Shown piece by piece: positions 1 through 8,014 of a DNA stretch of 41,173 nucleotides. This DNA is from UBA11865 sp035686605. Lineage in GTDB: Bacteria > Chloroflexota > Anaerolineae > Promineifilales > Promineifilaceae. The position numbers were made by a program, and so were the translations under genes. Where the stretch lies: positions 1-41,173 of the forward strand of contig DASRZI010000342.1 in assembly GCA_035686605.1 (NCBI GenBank), read 5' to 3'. Under the pieces are notes generated by a model that did no database searches, was not told the origin of the DNA, and saw only the letters and a list, made by a program, of their open reading frames with translations. Within the stretch, counting starts at the first letter, position 1. Every line of letters begins with the position of its first letter.

Positions 1-130
1 CAATGTAGCCGAACCCGACAAGAACCAGAATGAAGCCAGCCAAGGAAGCAAACTCGAGTATTCCAAGCTGGAATCTTTCTGGCGCACCTCTCGACTTAAT
101 TGTTTCTGCTGTTTCCTGCTTTCTAGCCAT
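1..130 (-). CDS. N-terminus of a membrane protein (runs off the window)
   Basis: An ATG at 128-130 on the minus strand opens 43 codons that run off the left edge. The visible part is a short charged, polar N-terminus (MARKQETAETIKSRG...) followed from about residue 26 by a hydrophobic stretch that looks like the first membrane helix. No Shine-Dalgarno sequence is obvious. The function cannot be named from this fragment. It is divergent from the glycosyltransferase gene that starts at 459. Confidence 0.55.
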   Translation of the reverse strand, partial: MARKQETAETIKSRGAPERFQLGILEFASLAGFILVLVGFGYI

Positions 131-458
131 TTGGTCGTTTACGGATCGGTGATGACTACTCAAAGGAATGCTACTCTTGTCGATTCTAGCACTCAACCTG
201 TCGCGTTTTCGAATGTGCCCCACAAGCGTGTGTCCAAGACCCGCCCTTCATCCAGGGCTGATATTGCCTCAATGATGGAACACTGTCGTGATTTCTTACA
301 AGCCGATGGCCGCCACCGTAATTCGACAGGGATACTCGATAGGGAAACGATATTATACATATCGTGTGTGACACAACCATCCAATAGTACTTCTCGTAGA
401 CCTCGATCGAGTATTATACTGTCAAGGCATATCCGCAGCGTTCCAGGATTTCTGTCAA
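131..458. promoter_or_regulatory. Divergent intergenic region with an inverted repeat
   Basis: This 328-base gap lies between two divergent genes. It holds a perfect 7-base inverted repeat with a 5-base spacer at 347-365 (ACGATAT-TATAC-ATATCGT). The 8-mer TATTATAC inside it recurs at 412-419, about 40 bases before the start codon at 459. Such a pair could be operator half-sites or a -10 region, but no well-placed -35 element is visible. An open frame across 131-571 overlaps the real gene at 459 and has no coding character. Confidence 0.3.
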
Positions 459-2114
459 ATGAGTCCAGATGTAATTGCCAAGCTTCGCGAACATCGGCTT
501 TTTATCGTCCATTTCGCCATTGTTGTCTGTGTGCTATCCATTGGCACATGGGCTGTCTATCTGTTGTTTGACAAACCAGAGCTTGGTATCGACGACGCCC
601 GGATATTTTTTGTTTATGGCGAGAATATTGTCGAAGGCAACGGAATCGTTTTCAACAGTGGTGGTGAGAGAGTCGAAGGATTTACCTCCCCTCTCTGGCT
701 CTTTCTTGTAGTCGCTGCGCATGCCTTGTTCAATAGACCGGATATTTATCTCCTGATATTCAGCTTGCTGATCCTTTCAGCCGCAATATCGGTACTTTGG
801 TATTCCGAAATCAGCAGGAAGCTTATCAGTTGGCAAAGTGCAATGTTCCTTCTGTGGATAGTTGGCGCCCCTACGTACATTGTTTGGATGTCCCTTCCCC
901 TTATGGACGCCACCATCTGGTCAGCAATCCTGATCATTTCTGCGGTAATCACAATTCGGGCCAATAGTCCTGTCCTCATGGCTCTATGCATGATTCCGCT
1001 TGTACTCACCCGCCCGGAAGGAATCATATGGGGGCTGGTCTTACTATCTCTTTTTGGCATAGGCATCGGCGCCAAAAGAGGAGCTGCACCAGCCTGGCGA
1101 GCCATTCGTCTTCCGGCGTCCGTGTTTCTTTTTACAATAGTCGTGTTGATTGTCGGACGCCTGGCTTATTTTGGATATCCGCTTCCAAACACATACTATG
1201 CAAAAGTAAGCCCGGACGCTATCTACAATTTAACACAAGGAATCGTATACCTGATGGCATTCATTGCCTCGAATCGCCTCGCGTTGATAGTCGTCTTGTG
1301 GACAACATTAGCCGGATTATTATTCAACTTGCCAAAGTTCATCCGCAAAATTACCTCATTGCCTCTAGGCGTCGACAGTACGGTAAACGTTCGGTATATG
1401 ATTGTATCTGTCATCGCGATTACCGGGCTATTAGTTCCAATTCTATCTGGTGGCGATCACTTCAGATTGCTTCGATTTTACCAACCAGTTTGGCCGCTTC
1501 TCTTTCTTCCGGTATTGGCGCTTTTTACGACAATAAAGCTTCCGAACACCAGGTCTGTACGATATGGTCTGACGATTGGGTTTGTGGCGATGATGTTGTT
1601 GGGACCAGGAGTCAGATGGGACGTATTGGCCAATGATGCCATCCTTCTTGAATTTGATCTTGCGACAAAGGGTTCGATTCTTGGGAAACAACTCAACGAG
1701 ATGTTTCAAGATAATCTGCCTTCTGTAGGACATCCGACTGTAGGAGGCTTTGCGCAAGAGTATGATGGAGAGGTGGTTGATATATACGGGCTCAACAACG
1801 TAGCTATCGCTCATGCAAGCGGTAATCGGTATGGCTGGAAGAATCATGCTGCTTTTAGCACCGATATGTTCATAGAACTGCAACCAAATCTGTTCTTACC
1901 GGTGGCTGGTACAGAGAAACAGCTGCTCGAAGGGACTGTTGAAACTATTCACATTCCCTTCGTAGATAATATTTATTGCGACCCCAGGTTTATTCGATTA
2001 TATTCGCTCGCCATTGTAACCAGTTCTGAGAACGGCATCCGCGCCTTTGTTAGGCGAGATTTGATTGGAGCGCTTCTAGAGCAGGGTTTTGAAGTCCTGG
2101 AAATCGACTATTGA
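459..2114 (+). CDS. GT-C type membrane glycosyltransferase (AftB-like N-terminal motif)
   Basis: This 551-residue polytopic membrane protein probably transfers a sugar from a lipid-linked donor on the outer face of the membrane. After the first membrane helix comes a conserved-looking loop (residues about 44-80) with DDARIFF, a YGEN segment and GERVEGFTSPLW. This arrangement recalls the acidic loop of GT-C enzymes such as mycobacterial arabinofuranosyltransferase AftB. About ten further hydrophobic helices follow, and the last 130 or so residues look soluble and extracytoplasmic. An AGGA lies 10 bases before the ATG. It stands alone on this strand between a divergent membrane protein and the molybdenum hydroxylase. 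Donor and acceptor cannot be read from sequence. A GDP-mannose-forming enzyme at 10466-11554 makes a mannolipid or cell-surface glycan role conceivable, but that is inference. Confidence 0.65.
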   Translation: MSPDVIAKLREHRLFIVHFAIVVCVLSIGTWAVYLLFDKPELGIDDARIFFVYGENIVEGNGIVFNSGGERVEGFTSPLWLFLVVAAHALFNRPDIYLLIFSLLILSAAISVLWYSEISRKLISWQSAMFLLWIVGAPTYIVWMSLPLMDATIWSAILIISAVITIRANSPVLMALCMIPLVLTRPEGIIWGLVLLSLFGIGIGAKRGAAPAWRAIRLPASVFLFTIVVLIVGRLAYFGYPLPNTYYAKVSPDAIYNLTQGIVYLMAFIASNRLALIVVLWTTLAGLLFNLPKFIRKITSLPLGVDSTVNVRYMIVSVIAITGLLVPILSGGDHFRLLRFYQPVWPLLFLPVLALFTTIKLPNTRSVRYGLTIGFVAMMLLGPGVRWDVLANDAILLEFDLATKGSILGKQLNEMFQDNLPSVGHPTVGGFAQEYDGEVVDIYGLNNVAIAHASGNRYGWKNHAAFSTDMFIELQPNLFLPVAGTEKQLLEGTVETIHIPFVDNIYCDPRFIRLYSLAIVTSSENGIRAFVRRDLIGALLEQGFEVLEIDY

Positions 2115-2372
2115 CAATGGCGATGCGAACATGATGTTGAATTTGTCAAATGTGCCGGAATCGGACGTGTGAACCAGATGAGACAAGATCTCACCTCCAT
2201 GAAATGAAGCTGATTGCCGAATCGTTTGATAATCGCGTGGATCAGAAGCACTTTGTCGTACTCATTGGGAATTCAAGTAGGTTGAGCCAAAGGCTTACAA
2301 GGAGTATGATCGCAATTCCACATCCTCCTGGTGGATGATCAAGTTTGCAACTATTTAAACCCGGAGATTACT

Positions 2373-4679
2373 ATGTCAGAAATTCTCGAGATAAATGATA
2401 AGGACGTCATCATTGACTCTCTGCCGACCGAGACCCTGCGCAACGCATTGAGACGGGCAGGCTTCTACAGCGTCAGGTACGGCAGCGACAGCGGCGAGAC
2501 CGGTGCCAGCGCGATATTGTTCGACGGTCAGCTTGTATCGAGCGATACGATACTGGTTGCCCAGGCCATCGGACACAAGATAGAAACTGTTGAAGGATTG
2601 GCGCCAGCCGTAGGAGAGCTTCACCCCATACAGCGAGCTTTTATGGAGACCGGGGCGTTTCAATCTGGTTATTCAACGCCGGCGATGATGCTAGCGGCCA
2701 AAGAACTTCTAGACCGGGTTTCTAATCCATCAGAGTCTCAGGTACGAGACGCACTTTCTGGAATCTTGTGCCGGGAGACTGGATACCTAAAACCAGTGCA
2801 AGCTATTCTCAGGGCAGCGGCTTATATGAGGGGCGATTCGGTTGAGCCCTATGATGGACCGATGATCGTCGATGCAAGCTATCTCGTCGAGAACCCTGAG
2901 CGTCCTGACAATGGTGACGATGACCTGGAGTTTGCCCCTGGAGATCCAGGAAGAGGAACCGCGACCGATGTACGTCCACGCACTGATATCTACCTTAAGA
3001 GCAGCATTCCCGAGACCGAAATAGTCGGAAAATCCGAGATAAAAGTCGACGCCTTGCAGCTGGTGAAAGGCAATTCAGCCTTTGTCGACGACATCGAAAT
3101 GCGCGGCATGCTCTACGGCAAACTGCTTGTCAGCCCGCACGCTCACGCCCGTATATTGGAGATCGACGACAAAGCGGCCCTGGATCTTCCGGGCGTTCGG
3201 GCTGTGATTCATTACAAGAATATCCGCCGCATCAAATACGCTTCCGGTGGCCAGTCGTACCCAAATCCTCCCCCATTCGATCAGGTCAGTTTCGACAACA
3301 AGGTCCGCTACGTTGGAGACCGTGTGGCTGCCGTTGCCGCCGATTCAGTTGATATTGCCGAGGAAGCCCTGAAGCTGATCTATGTGGAGTACGAGGTATT
3401 GCCGGCCGTCTTCGACGAAGTTGAAGCCATGACATTAGGCGCTCCTGTCATCCATGACGAAGATGACACTGAGGACATCCATGATGCCCAGAGAAATATC
3501 GTCCATCACATTGAAGCTGAAGCTGGTAACGTTTCTCAAGGTTACGATGAGGCAGACCTTGTCTTTGAGCATACCTACCGCGTACACCAGGTGCAGCAGG
3601 CTCCTATCGAGCCCCATGTGGCCATTAGCTGGTGGGACTCAAACGAGCGATTGGTCATTCGTACTTCCACCCAGGTTCCCTTTCACGTCCGGCGTATGGT
3701 GGCCCCTCTTCTTGATCTACCTGTGAGTCAAATCCGGGTGATCAAGCCCAGGATCGGAGGTGGATTTGGCGTGAAACAGGAAATGCTGCTTGAAGATATT
3801 GTCGGTCACCTTACCATCGCCACCGGCCGGCCAGTCCGGCTCGAGCTGAATCGCCGGGAAGAATTCCAAAGCAGCCGCACAAGACATCCCCAGACCATCA
3901 CCTATAAGACCGGAGTAATGGCAGACGGCACACTCCACAGCATGACCATGAAAGTGCTCGGGAACACGGGAGCTTACGGCACCCATGGCTTGACGGTACA
4001 AACGGTCACAGGTCTGCGTGGGCTCAGCAGTTATAACTGCACAAATCGCAAATTCGATTGTGACGTCATTTATACGAATCTCCCTGTACCTGGCGCCTAT
4101 CGCGGATACGGAGGGCCACAAGCACTGTTCGCCCTCGAAAGCCATATTGAAGAAATCGCCCACGCGATGAAATTCGATCCCATCGCTTTTCGAAAGAAAA
4201 ACTGGGTCCAGGCAGGCGATACTATGCCCATCGCCCCTCTACTGGGAGAAGGCGAAAAAGAGACCGTTGATTTCGAACCAGTCATACAATCCTGCGGTCT
4301 CAATGAATGCTTCACTCAAGGAATGAGGGCCATTGGATGGAGCGATAAGGAAACTGCCAATTGGTCCACGGTCCCTGGAAAACCACACGTTCGGCGGGGG
4401 CTTGGGGCGGCGATGTGTATGCACGGCACGGCGATTCCCGGACTGGATATGGGGGCAGCCAGCATCAAGATCAATGATGACGGTTCCTTCAATGTATTGG
4501 TGGGTGCTACCGATCTTGGCACCGGATCAGATACAGTTCTAGCCCAGATCGCGGCCGAGGTCTTGGGCGTACCGATGAACAAAATCATTATCTACTCAAG
4601 CGACACCGACATGACCCCCTTCGATACCGGAGCTTATGCAAGCAGCACAACTTTCGTCTCTGGCACCGCGGTTCTTTAG
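2373..4679 (+). CDS. xdhD: XdhD/YgfN-like molybdenum hydroxylase, N-terminal piece up to an in-frame TAG
   Basis: This is the first 768 codons of a xanthine dehydrogenase-family protein that fuses a ferredoxin-like domain (about 1-160) to the molybdopterin domain. The start is the ATG behind GGAG at 2363-2366. An upstream in-frame codon at 2331 has no support. The molybdopterin part shows GGGFGVK near residue 462 and GAYRGYGGPQA, both typical of cofactor-binding segments. The ferredoxin-like fold is recognisable, but its ligands are replaced: S38, T43, S46 and D58 stand where the plant-type cluster needs Cys, and S98, S101 and E135 where the second cluster needs Cys. Only C133 remains. E. coli XdhD (YgfN) is, to my recollection, a similar fusion with a cluster-poor N-terminal domain. 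The frame stops at TAG 4677-4679 in the middle of the molybdopterin domain, and the next 218 codons continue in the same frame. Product and substrate (purine or related heterocycle) are inferred from the family. Confidence 0.75.
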   Translation: MSEILEINDKDVIIDSLPTETLRNALRRAGFYSVRYGSDSGETGASAILFDGQLVSSDTILVAQAIGHKIETVEGLAPAVGELHPIQRAFMETGAFQSGYSTPAMMLAAKELLDRVSNPSESQVRDALSGILCRETGYLKPVQAILRAAAYMRGDSVEPYDGPMIVDASYLVENPERPDNGDDDLEFAPGDPGRGTATDVRPRTDIYLKSSIPETEIVGKSEIKVDALQLVKGNSAFVDDIEMRGMLYGKLLVSPHAHARILEIDDKAALDLPGVRAVIHYKNIRRIKYASGGQSYPNPPPFDQVSFDNKVRYVGDRVAAVAADSVDIAEEALKLIYVEYEVLPAVFDEVEAMTLGAPVIHDEDDTEDIHDAQRNIVHHIEAEAGNVSQGYDEADLVFEHTYRVHQVQQAPIEPHVAISWWDSNERLVIRTSTQVPFHVRRMVAPLLDLPVSQIRVIKPRIGGGFGVKQEMLLEDIVGHLTIATGRPVRLELNRREEFQSSRTRHPQTITYKTGVMADGTLHSMTMKVLGNTGAYGTHGLTVQTVTGLRGLSSYNCTNRKFDCDVIYTNLPVPGAYRGYGGPQALFALESHIEEIAHAMKFDPIAFRKKNWVQAGDTMPIAPLLGEGEKETVDFEPVIQSCGLNECFTQGMRAIGWSDKETANWSTVPGKPHVRRGLGAAMCMHGTAIPGLDMGAASIKINDDGSFNVLVGATDLGTGSDTVLAQIAAEVLGVPMNKIIIYSSDTDMTPFDTGAYASSTTFVSGTAVL
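4677..4679 (+). other. In-frame TAG interrupting the molybdenum hydroxylase
   Basis: The reading frame from 2373 and the one ending at 5333 are in phase, separated only by this TAG (codon 769). The residues on both sides (SGTAVL before, AAEDVADQI after) form one continuous family segment, where the homologous position is usually Leu or a basic residue. One base change (for example from TTG or AAG) would explain it. Other genes in the window use TAG as their terminator, so a reassigned code is unlikely. Confidence 0.8.
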
Positions 4680-4724
4680 GCGGCCGAAGATGTAGCCGAT
4701 CAAATCCGGAAACGAGCCGCGTTA

Positions 4725-5333
4725 ATGCTTGAATTGGAATCAGGAAAAGGCGTCAGGTTGTCTGGCGCGCAGGCGATCGCACCGGACGGGAGGTCTGTGA
4801 GCCATGAGCAGGTCGCCCTGCACTCTCTTCACCAGGATCAACAGAGGCAGATCATGGCTACCGCTTCATTTGTCAGCATGGATTCTCCCCCTCCCTTCGC
4901 CGGCCAATTTGCCGAGGTCGAGGTCGATATGCAGACAGGTCAGGTTACGGTCACGAAACTAGTAATGGCGGTCGACGCTGGTGTACCAATCAATCCCGTA
5001 ACGGCAAGTGGCCAGGTTGAAGGTGGGATGACCCAGGCGCTTGGTTATGGGCACTGTGAAGAGATGGCTTATACCGAGGATGGCGACCTAATCAACAGTG
5101 AATTTGGTCCCTATCATATCTATCGCGCTGACGAGATGCCCTGGTTGGAAACGATTTTGGTACAAACCCATGAACCTACTGGGCCGTTTGGGGCTAAGGC
5201 GATAGCCGAGATTCCGAAAGATGGTGTAGCTCCTGCCATCGCAAACGCGATATTTGATGCCACCGGGGTTCGTATCAGAAGTATTCCCTTTACTCCACAG
5301 AGGGTTTACGAGGCCATCAAATCGGCATCTTGA
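4725..5333 (+). CDS. C-terminal piece of the interrupted molybdenum hydroxylase
   Basis: This is the remaining part of the gene that starts at 2373, in the same frame after the TAG at 4677. The first possible ATG is at 4725, but homology to the molybdopterin domain already begins at codon 4680, so an independent start there would be an artefact. It carries DAGVPINPVTASGQVEGG and, near its end, GPFGAKAIAE. The Glu of that motif (codon at 5208-5210) matches the catalytic base of xanthine dehydrogenase-family enzymes. Readthrough would give a 986-residue product, close to the usual length of XdhD-type fusions. Its 3' end overlaps the convergent cyclase-like gene by 28 bases. With the stop real and unsuppressed, the enzyme would lack its catalytic Glu and be inactive. 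Confidence 0.7.
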   Translation: MLELESGKGVRLSGAQAIAPDGRSVSHEQVALHSLHQDQQRQIMATASFVSMDSPPPFAGQFAEVEVDMQTGQVTVTKLVMAVDAGVPINPVTASGQVEGGMTQALGYGHCEEMAYTEDGDLINSEFGPYHIYRADEMPWLETILVQTHEPTGPFGAKAIAEIPKDGVAPAIANAIFDATGVRIRSIPFTPQRVYEAIKSAS

Positions 5334-7996
5334 AAGCTGGCTCGCTGATCTTTCGTTAGCAGATTACGGGTCACGTCGCGTAAAAGCTCACTTGTCAATC
5401 GATAGCTCCTAGGCTGGGTTTCCTCTGCGACGGTCACCAGCTGGAGATCAACCAATGTCGGCAGGTGATCTGATAGAGTCAGGACCACGCCAATCCTCTT
5501 TAGCAGCTGATCCAGCTCCATCTCTGAAAATTGGCCATCAAAGCAGCTGGCAGCTTTGACGATCATTTGTCTTTCTGGCTGTAGACGATCAATACGTCCG
5601 ACAAGATTCTTCTGCACCGTTCCTGGGATCGTCGACAATGGTATATCCCCATCGGCACTAATGTCGGAGCTTTCTTCAGAATCAGTGCAGATCAACTCCT
5701 CTGAGCGCCAGTGATCGATCAGCTGTCGGGCCAGAGATGGATTGCCACCTGCTGTTCTCCACAGAACGTGTGCCAGGCCCGCAGATATTGTGCAAGGAGC
5801 GGCGATTTCCGAGTAGATATCTGCCATCTGCAGCTTGGAAAGGTGAGATAAACTGATTCGTTCGAGATTTCTCTCGCTCAATAGTTCTGAACAGGCGGGA
5901 TGCAGTGGCCAACCTAGCCCGTCCTGGTGTAGGGGGCGGGCAGCGATAACCATCATCAGAGGCCGCACAAGGTTTTTGACCGTTGCTGCCAGGCGCCACG
6001 AATCATCATCTAGCCACTGACCATTATCGAGGATAATCATATGAGGCTGCTGGCGGCGTCTCCTGGGATCATAGAATGACTGTTGGAGCAGTCTTAGGAG
6101 GAACAATCGAGTAGTCTGTTCTCTGACTTCGGGCACCATCGCCTTTGTAATCCGATTTTCGGCAAATTCCAGATCCAGCACCGGATTTAGGAGGGGGGTC
6201 AGACGTAAAGCAAGAGCGGGAAACCCTTTTTCGCCCGGCAGAATCGGAAGTTTTCGCATCACCTTTCGTCGTTGGCTTCCAAGATCGTCAATCCCAGCAT
6301 CAATGCCGAAAATATCCTTGAATACCGGTTTCCAGGCATGAAAAGATTCGGCTTGGTGAAATTCCTCCCCACGGCCCTCGTATACTTTGACTGACCTGGG
6401 CGCATCGTCTACGAGATACTCTTTTAACAGGGCGGATTTTCCAATTCCCTCTTCACCTTCAATCACGATGACTTTCAGGAACGTATCTGATCGGGTCAAT
6501 GCTCGTAAATGATTGGTAAAAATCTCGAGCTCCTTCAGGCGGCCCAGAAGAGAAGGTCCCTTTTTAGACGAGTCGGTTGCTAATAGTAGATTCATTCTCC
6601 TCAATTGAGGATTGTAAGCGGATACCAGTGCTCGCCGCCCTTTAAGCTTCACTCCAGACACTCGTTTGAATGTTATCTGATCCCCATCAATTGAAAAATC
6701 TCCCAAGCCGATGGTGATCCCTTCAAATGTTTCCCTGTCACAGAGAACATAAGATGGTGAATTGGCCTCTATCCGGAGTTCTTCAGCCACCTGCATCAGG
6801 CTTGCAGCTCGGTTTACACTGTTTCCCACAACTGTATATTCGCGCCGGATATCGCTCCCAACTGGGCCGCAGAAGACCCATCCAGAGGCAACGCCGATGG
6901 CACATGGGCGATCGAGCGCTTCAAGAACCCGCTGCATATCCAGAGCAGCCTGAACTGCTCTTTTTGCGTCGTCTCTGTGGGATAGTGGAGGAATGCCCAT
7001 CGCCGCCACGAGAGTGATGCCCTTATCGTCTACGTTGAACTTGTTGATACTTCCTTCCAGGCGATAGAGCGATGATTGCATGGCTCTCATAACGGCCTGG
7101 GCTTCGGGAACAGTGGTGGCATACGGATGGGTAATGGACGTACCATAGCCAGGCAGCTTCACAAACAGGACCGTAAGGTACCTGATTTCGGACAGCCATT
7201 TCCCGAATCCAGATTTCAGCCGCCGCGTTATTGCCGCTGGAACATAACTCTGCATCCTCTCGACTATGTCGTCTTGAACTTGAGTCGACGCAGGATTTCG
7301 ATCCGGGCTTCTCTTCGACACGTCATTTATCTTAGCATACCGCCCACCTACATACTCGCCGGAACAATGGTCTTTGACAAGTGCCCATGCCTCTGGCGAC
7401 AGGACGACATCTCCGGATGACCCCAGATCTTTAGCCACGCTCATCTGGACCATCGGCTCCCCAGAAAGCAGAAATTCCCAACGATCCAATATTCCTCCGA
7501 GATGGACGGCGTAAACATCCCCTGCTGCTACGCCGATTCGGAGAATCGAATCGCTATTGTCCCTTCTGCTTAATTCATTTGACCCTTTCTGAATCGCGCG
7601 AGCGCATTGGGTTGCGGACAACACTTGTTGGGCCAGCTTCTCCCTGGCTGCCCTTCCCACCCTAGCAAGGTCTTGAGGAACAGGCCAAATCGCCAACAAT
7701 GCATCGCCGGCGAACTTCGTCACCTCCCCACCATGCTCGGTGATTATCCGGATGAGCAGATCAAAGTACTTGTTGAGAAATCGGGCTAGCTCCTCCGAAC
7801 CTTCCGCCTCACCCTCAGCAAAACTCTCTGCAAGCTCTGAATATCCCCTAATATCCACAAACAGAACGGCCGCTGAATAGATTTCAGCCTCCGCTTGGGA
7901 TAATCTTTGCGTGTTTTTAGCCAAGCGACGAATCACTAGGGGAGGAATATACGGGATCAGCTCCTCAGCAAGGTTGATATTGCTATCGTCCAGCAT
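5306..7996 (-). CDS. Soluble adenylyl cyclase-like protein: two class III cyclase domains plus an NTPase
   Basis: This 896-residue cytoplasmic protein has the layout of soluble adenylyl cyclase: cyclase domain C1 (about 40-210), cyclase domain C2 (about 270-450), then a P-loop NTPase (about 485-800). C1 keeps both metal-binding aspartates (D48 in LFVDIRG, D98 in KFAGDAL) and K94, which aligns with the bicarbonate-contacting Lys of the mammalian enzyme. C2 lacks metal ligands, as in that enzyme, and has IGVASG, VFCGPVG and EYTVVGNSVNRAASLM. In this last motif the family pattern is N-x3-R, but the Arg position is Ser here. The NTPase has GEEGIGKS and an IILDNGQWLDD Walker B. The usual long TPR tail is missing: the protein ends inside the 3' end of the convergent hydroxylase gene. 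It starts 18 bases after the topA stop and is probably co-transcribed. cAMP synthesis is uncertain given the lost Arg. Confidence 0.8.
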   Translation of the reverse strand: MLDDSNINLAEELIPYIPPLVIRRLAKNTQRLSQAEAEIYSAAVLFVDIRGYSELAESFAEGEAEGSEELARFLNKYFDLLIRIITEHGGEVTKFAGDALLAIWPVPQDLARVGRAAREKLAQQVLSATQCARAIQKGSNELSRRDNSDSILRIGVAAGDVYAVHLGGILDRWEFLLSGEPMVQMSVAKDLGSSGDVVLSPEAWALVKDHCSGEYVGGRYAKINDVSKRSPDRNPASTQVQDDIVERMQSYVPAAITRRLKSGFGKWLSEIRYLTVLFVKLPGYGTSITHPYATTVPEAQAVMRAMQSSLYRLEGSINKFNVDDKGITLVAAMGIPPLSHRDDAKRAVQAALDMQRVLEALDRPCAIGVASGWVFCGPVGSDIRREYTVVGNSVNRAASLMQVAEELRIEANSPSYVLCDRETFEGITIGLGDFSIDGDQITFKRVSGVKLKGRRALVSAYNPQLRRMNLLLATDSSKKGPSLLGRLKELEIFTNHLRALTRSDTFLKVIVIEGEEGIGKSALLKEYLVDDAPRSVKVYEGRGEEFHQAESFHAWKPVFKDIFGIDAGIDDLGSQRRKVMRKLPILPGEKGFPALALRLTPLLNPVLDLEFAENRITKAMVPEVREQTTRLFLLRLLQQSFYDPRRRRQQPHMIILDNGQWLDDDSWRLAATVKNLVRPLMMVIAARPLHQDGLGWPLHPACSELLSERNLERISLSHLSKLQMADIYSEIAAPCTISAGLAHVLWRTAGGNPSLARQLIDHWRSEELICTDSEESSDISADGDIPLSTIPGTVQKNLVGRIDRLQPERQMIVKAASCFDGQFSEMELDQLLKRIGVVLTLSDHLPTLVDLQLVTVAEETQPRSYRLTSELLRDVTRNLLTKDQRASFQDADLMAS

Positions 7997-8014
7997 GATT
8001 AATGACGGTAAAAC

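Noticed and set aside
131..571. 146-codon open frame on the plus strand
   Set aside because: It overlaps the well-supported glycosyltransferase start at 459, lacks a ribosome binding site and has a low-complexity, non-protein-like composition.
2150..2338. 62-codon open frame before the molybdenum hydroxylase
   Set aside because: No ribosome binding site and no protein-like pattern. The GGAG and ATG at 2363-2375 serve the real gene.
4677..4679. Pyrrolysine or stop-codon reassignment at the TAG
   Set aside because: Other genes here end in TAG (for example at 28275-28277 and 33750-33752), and the position is a hydrophobic or basic site in the family, so reassignment is not supported.
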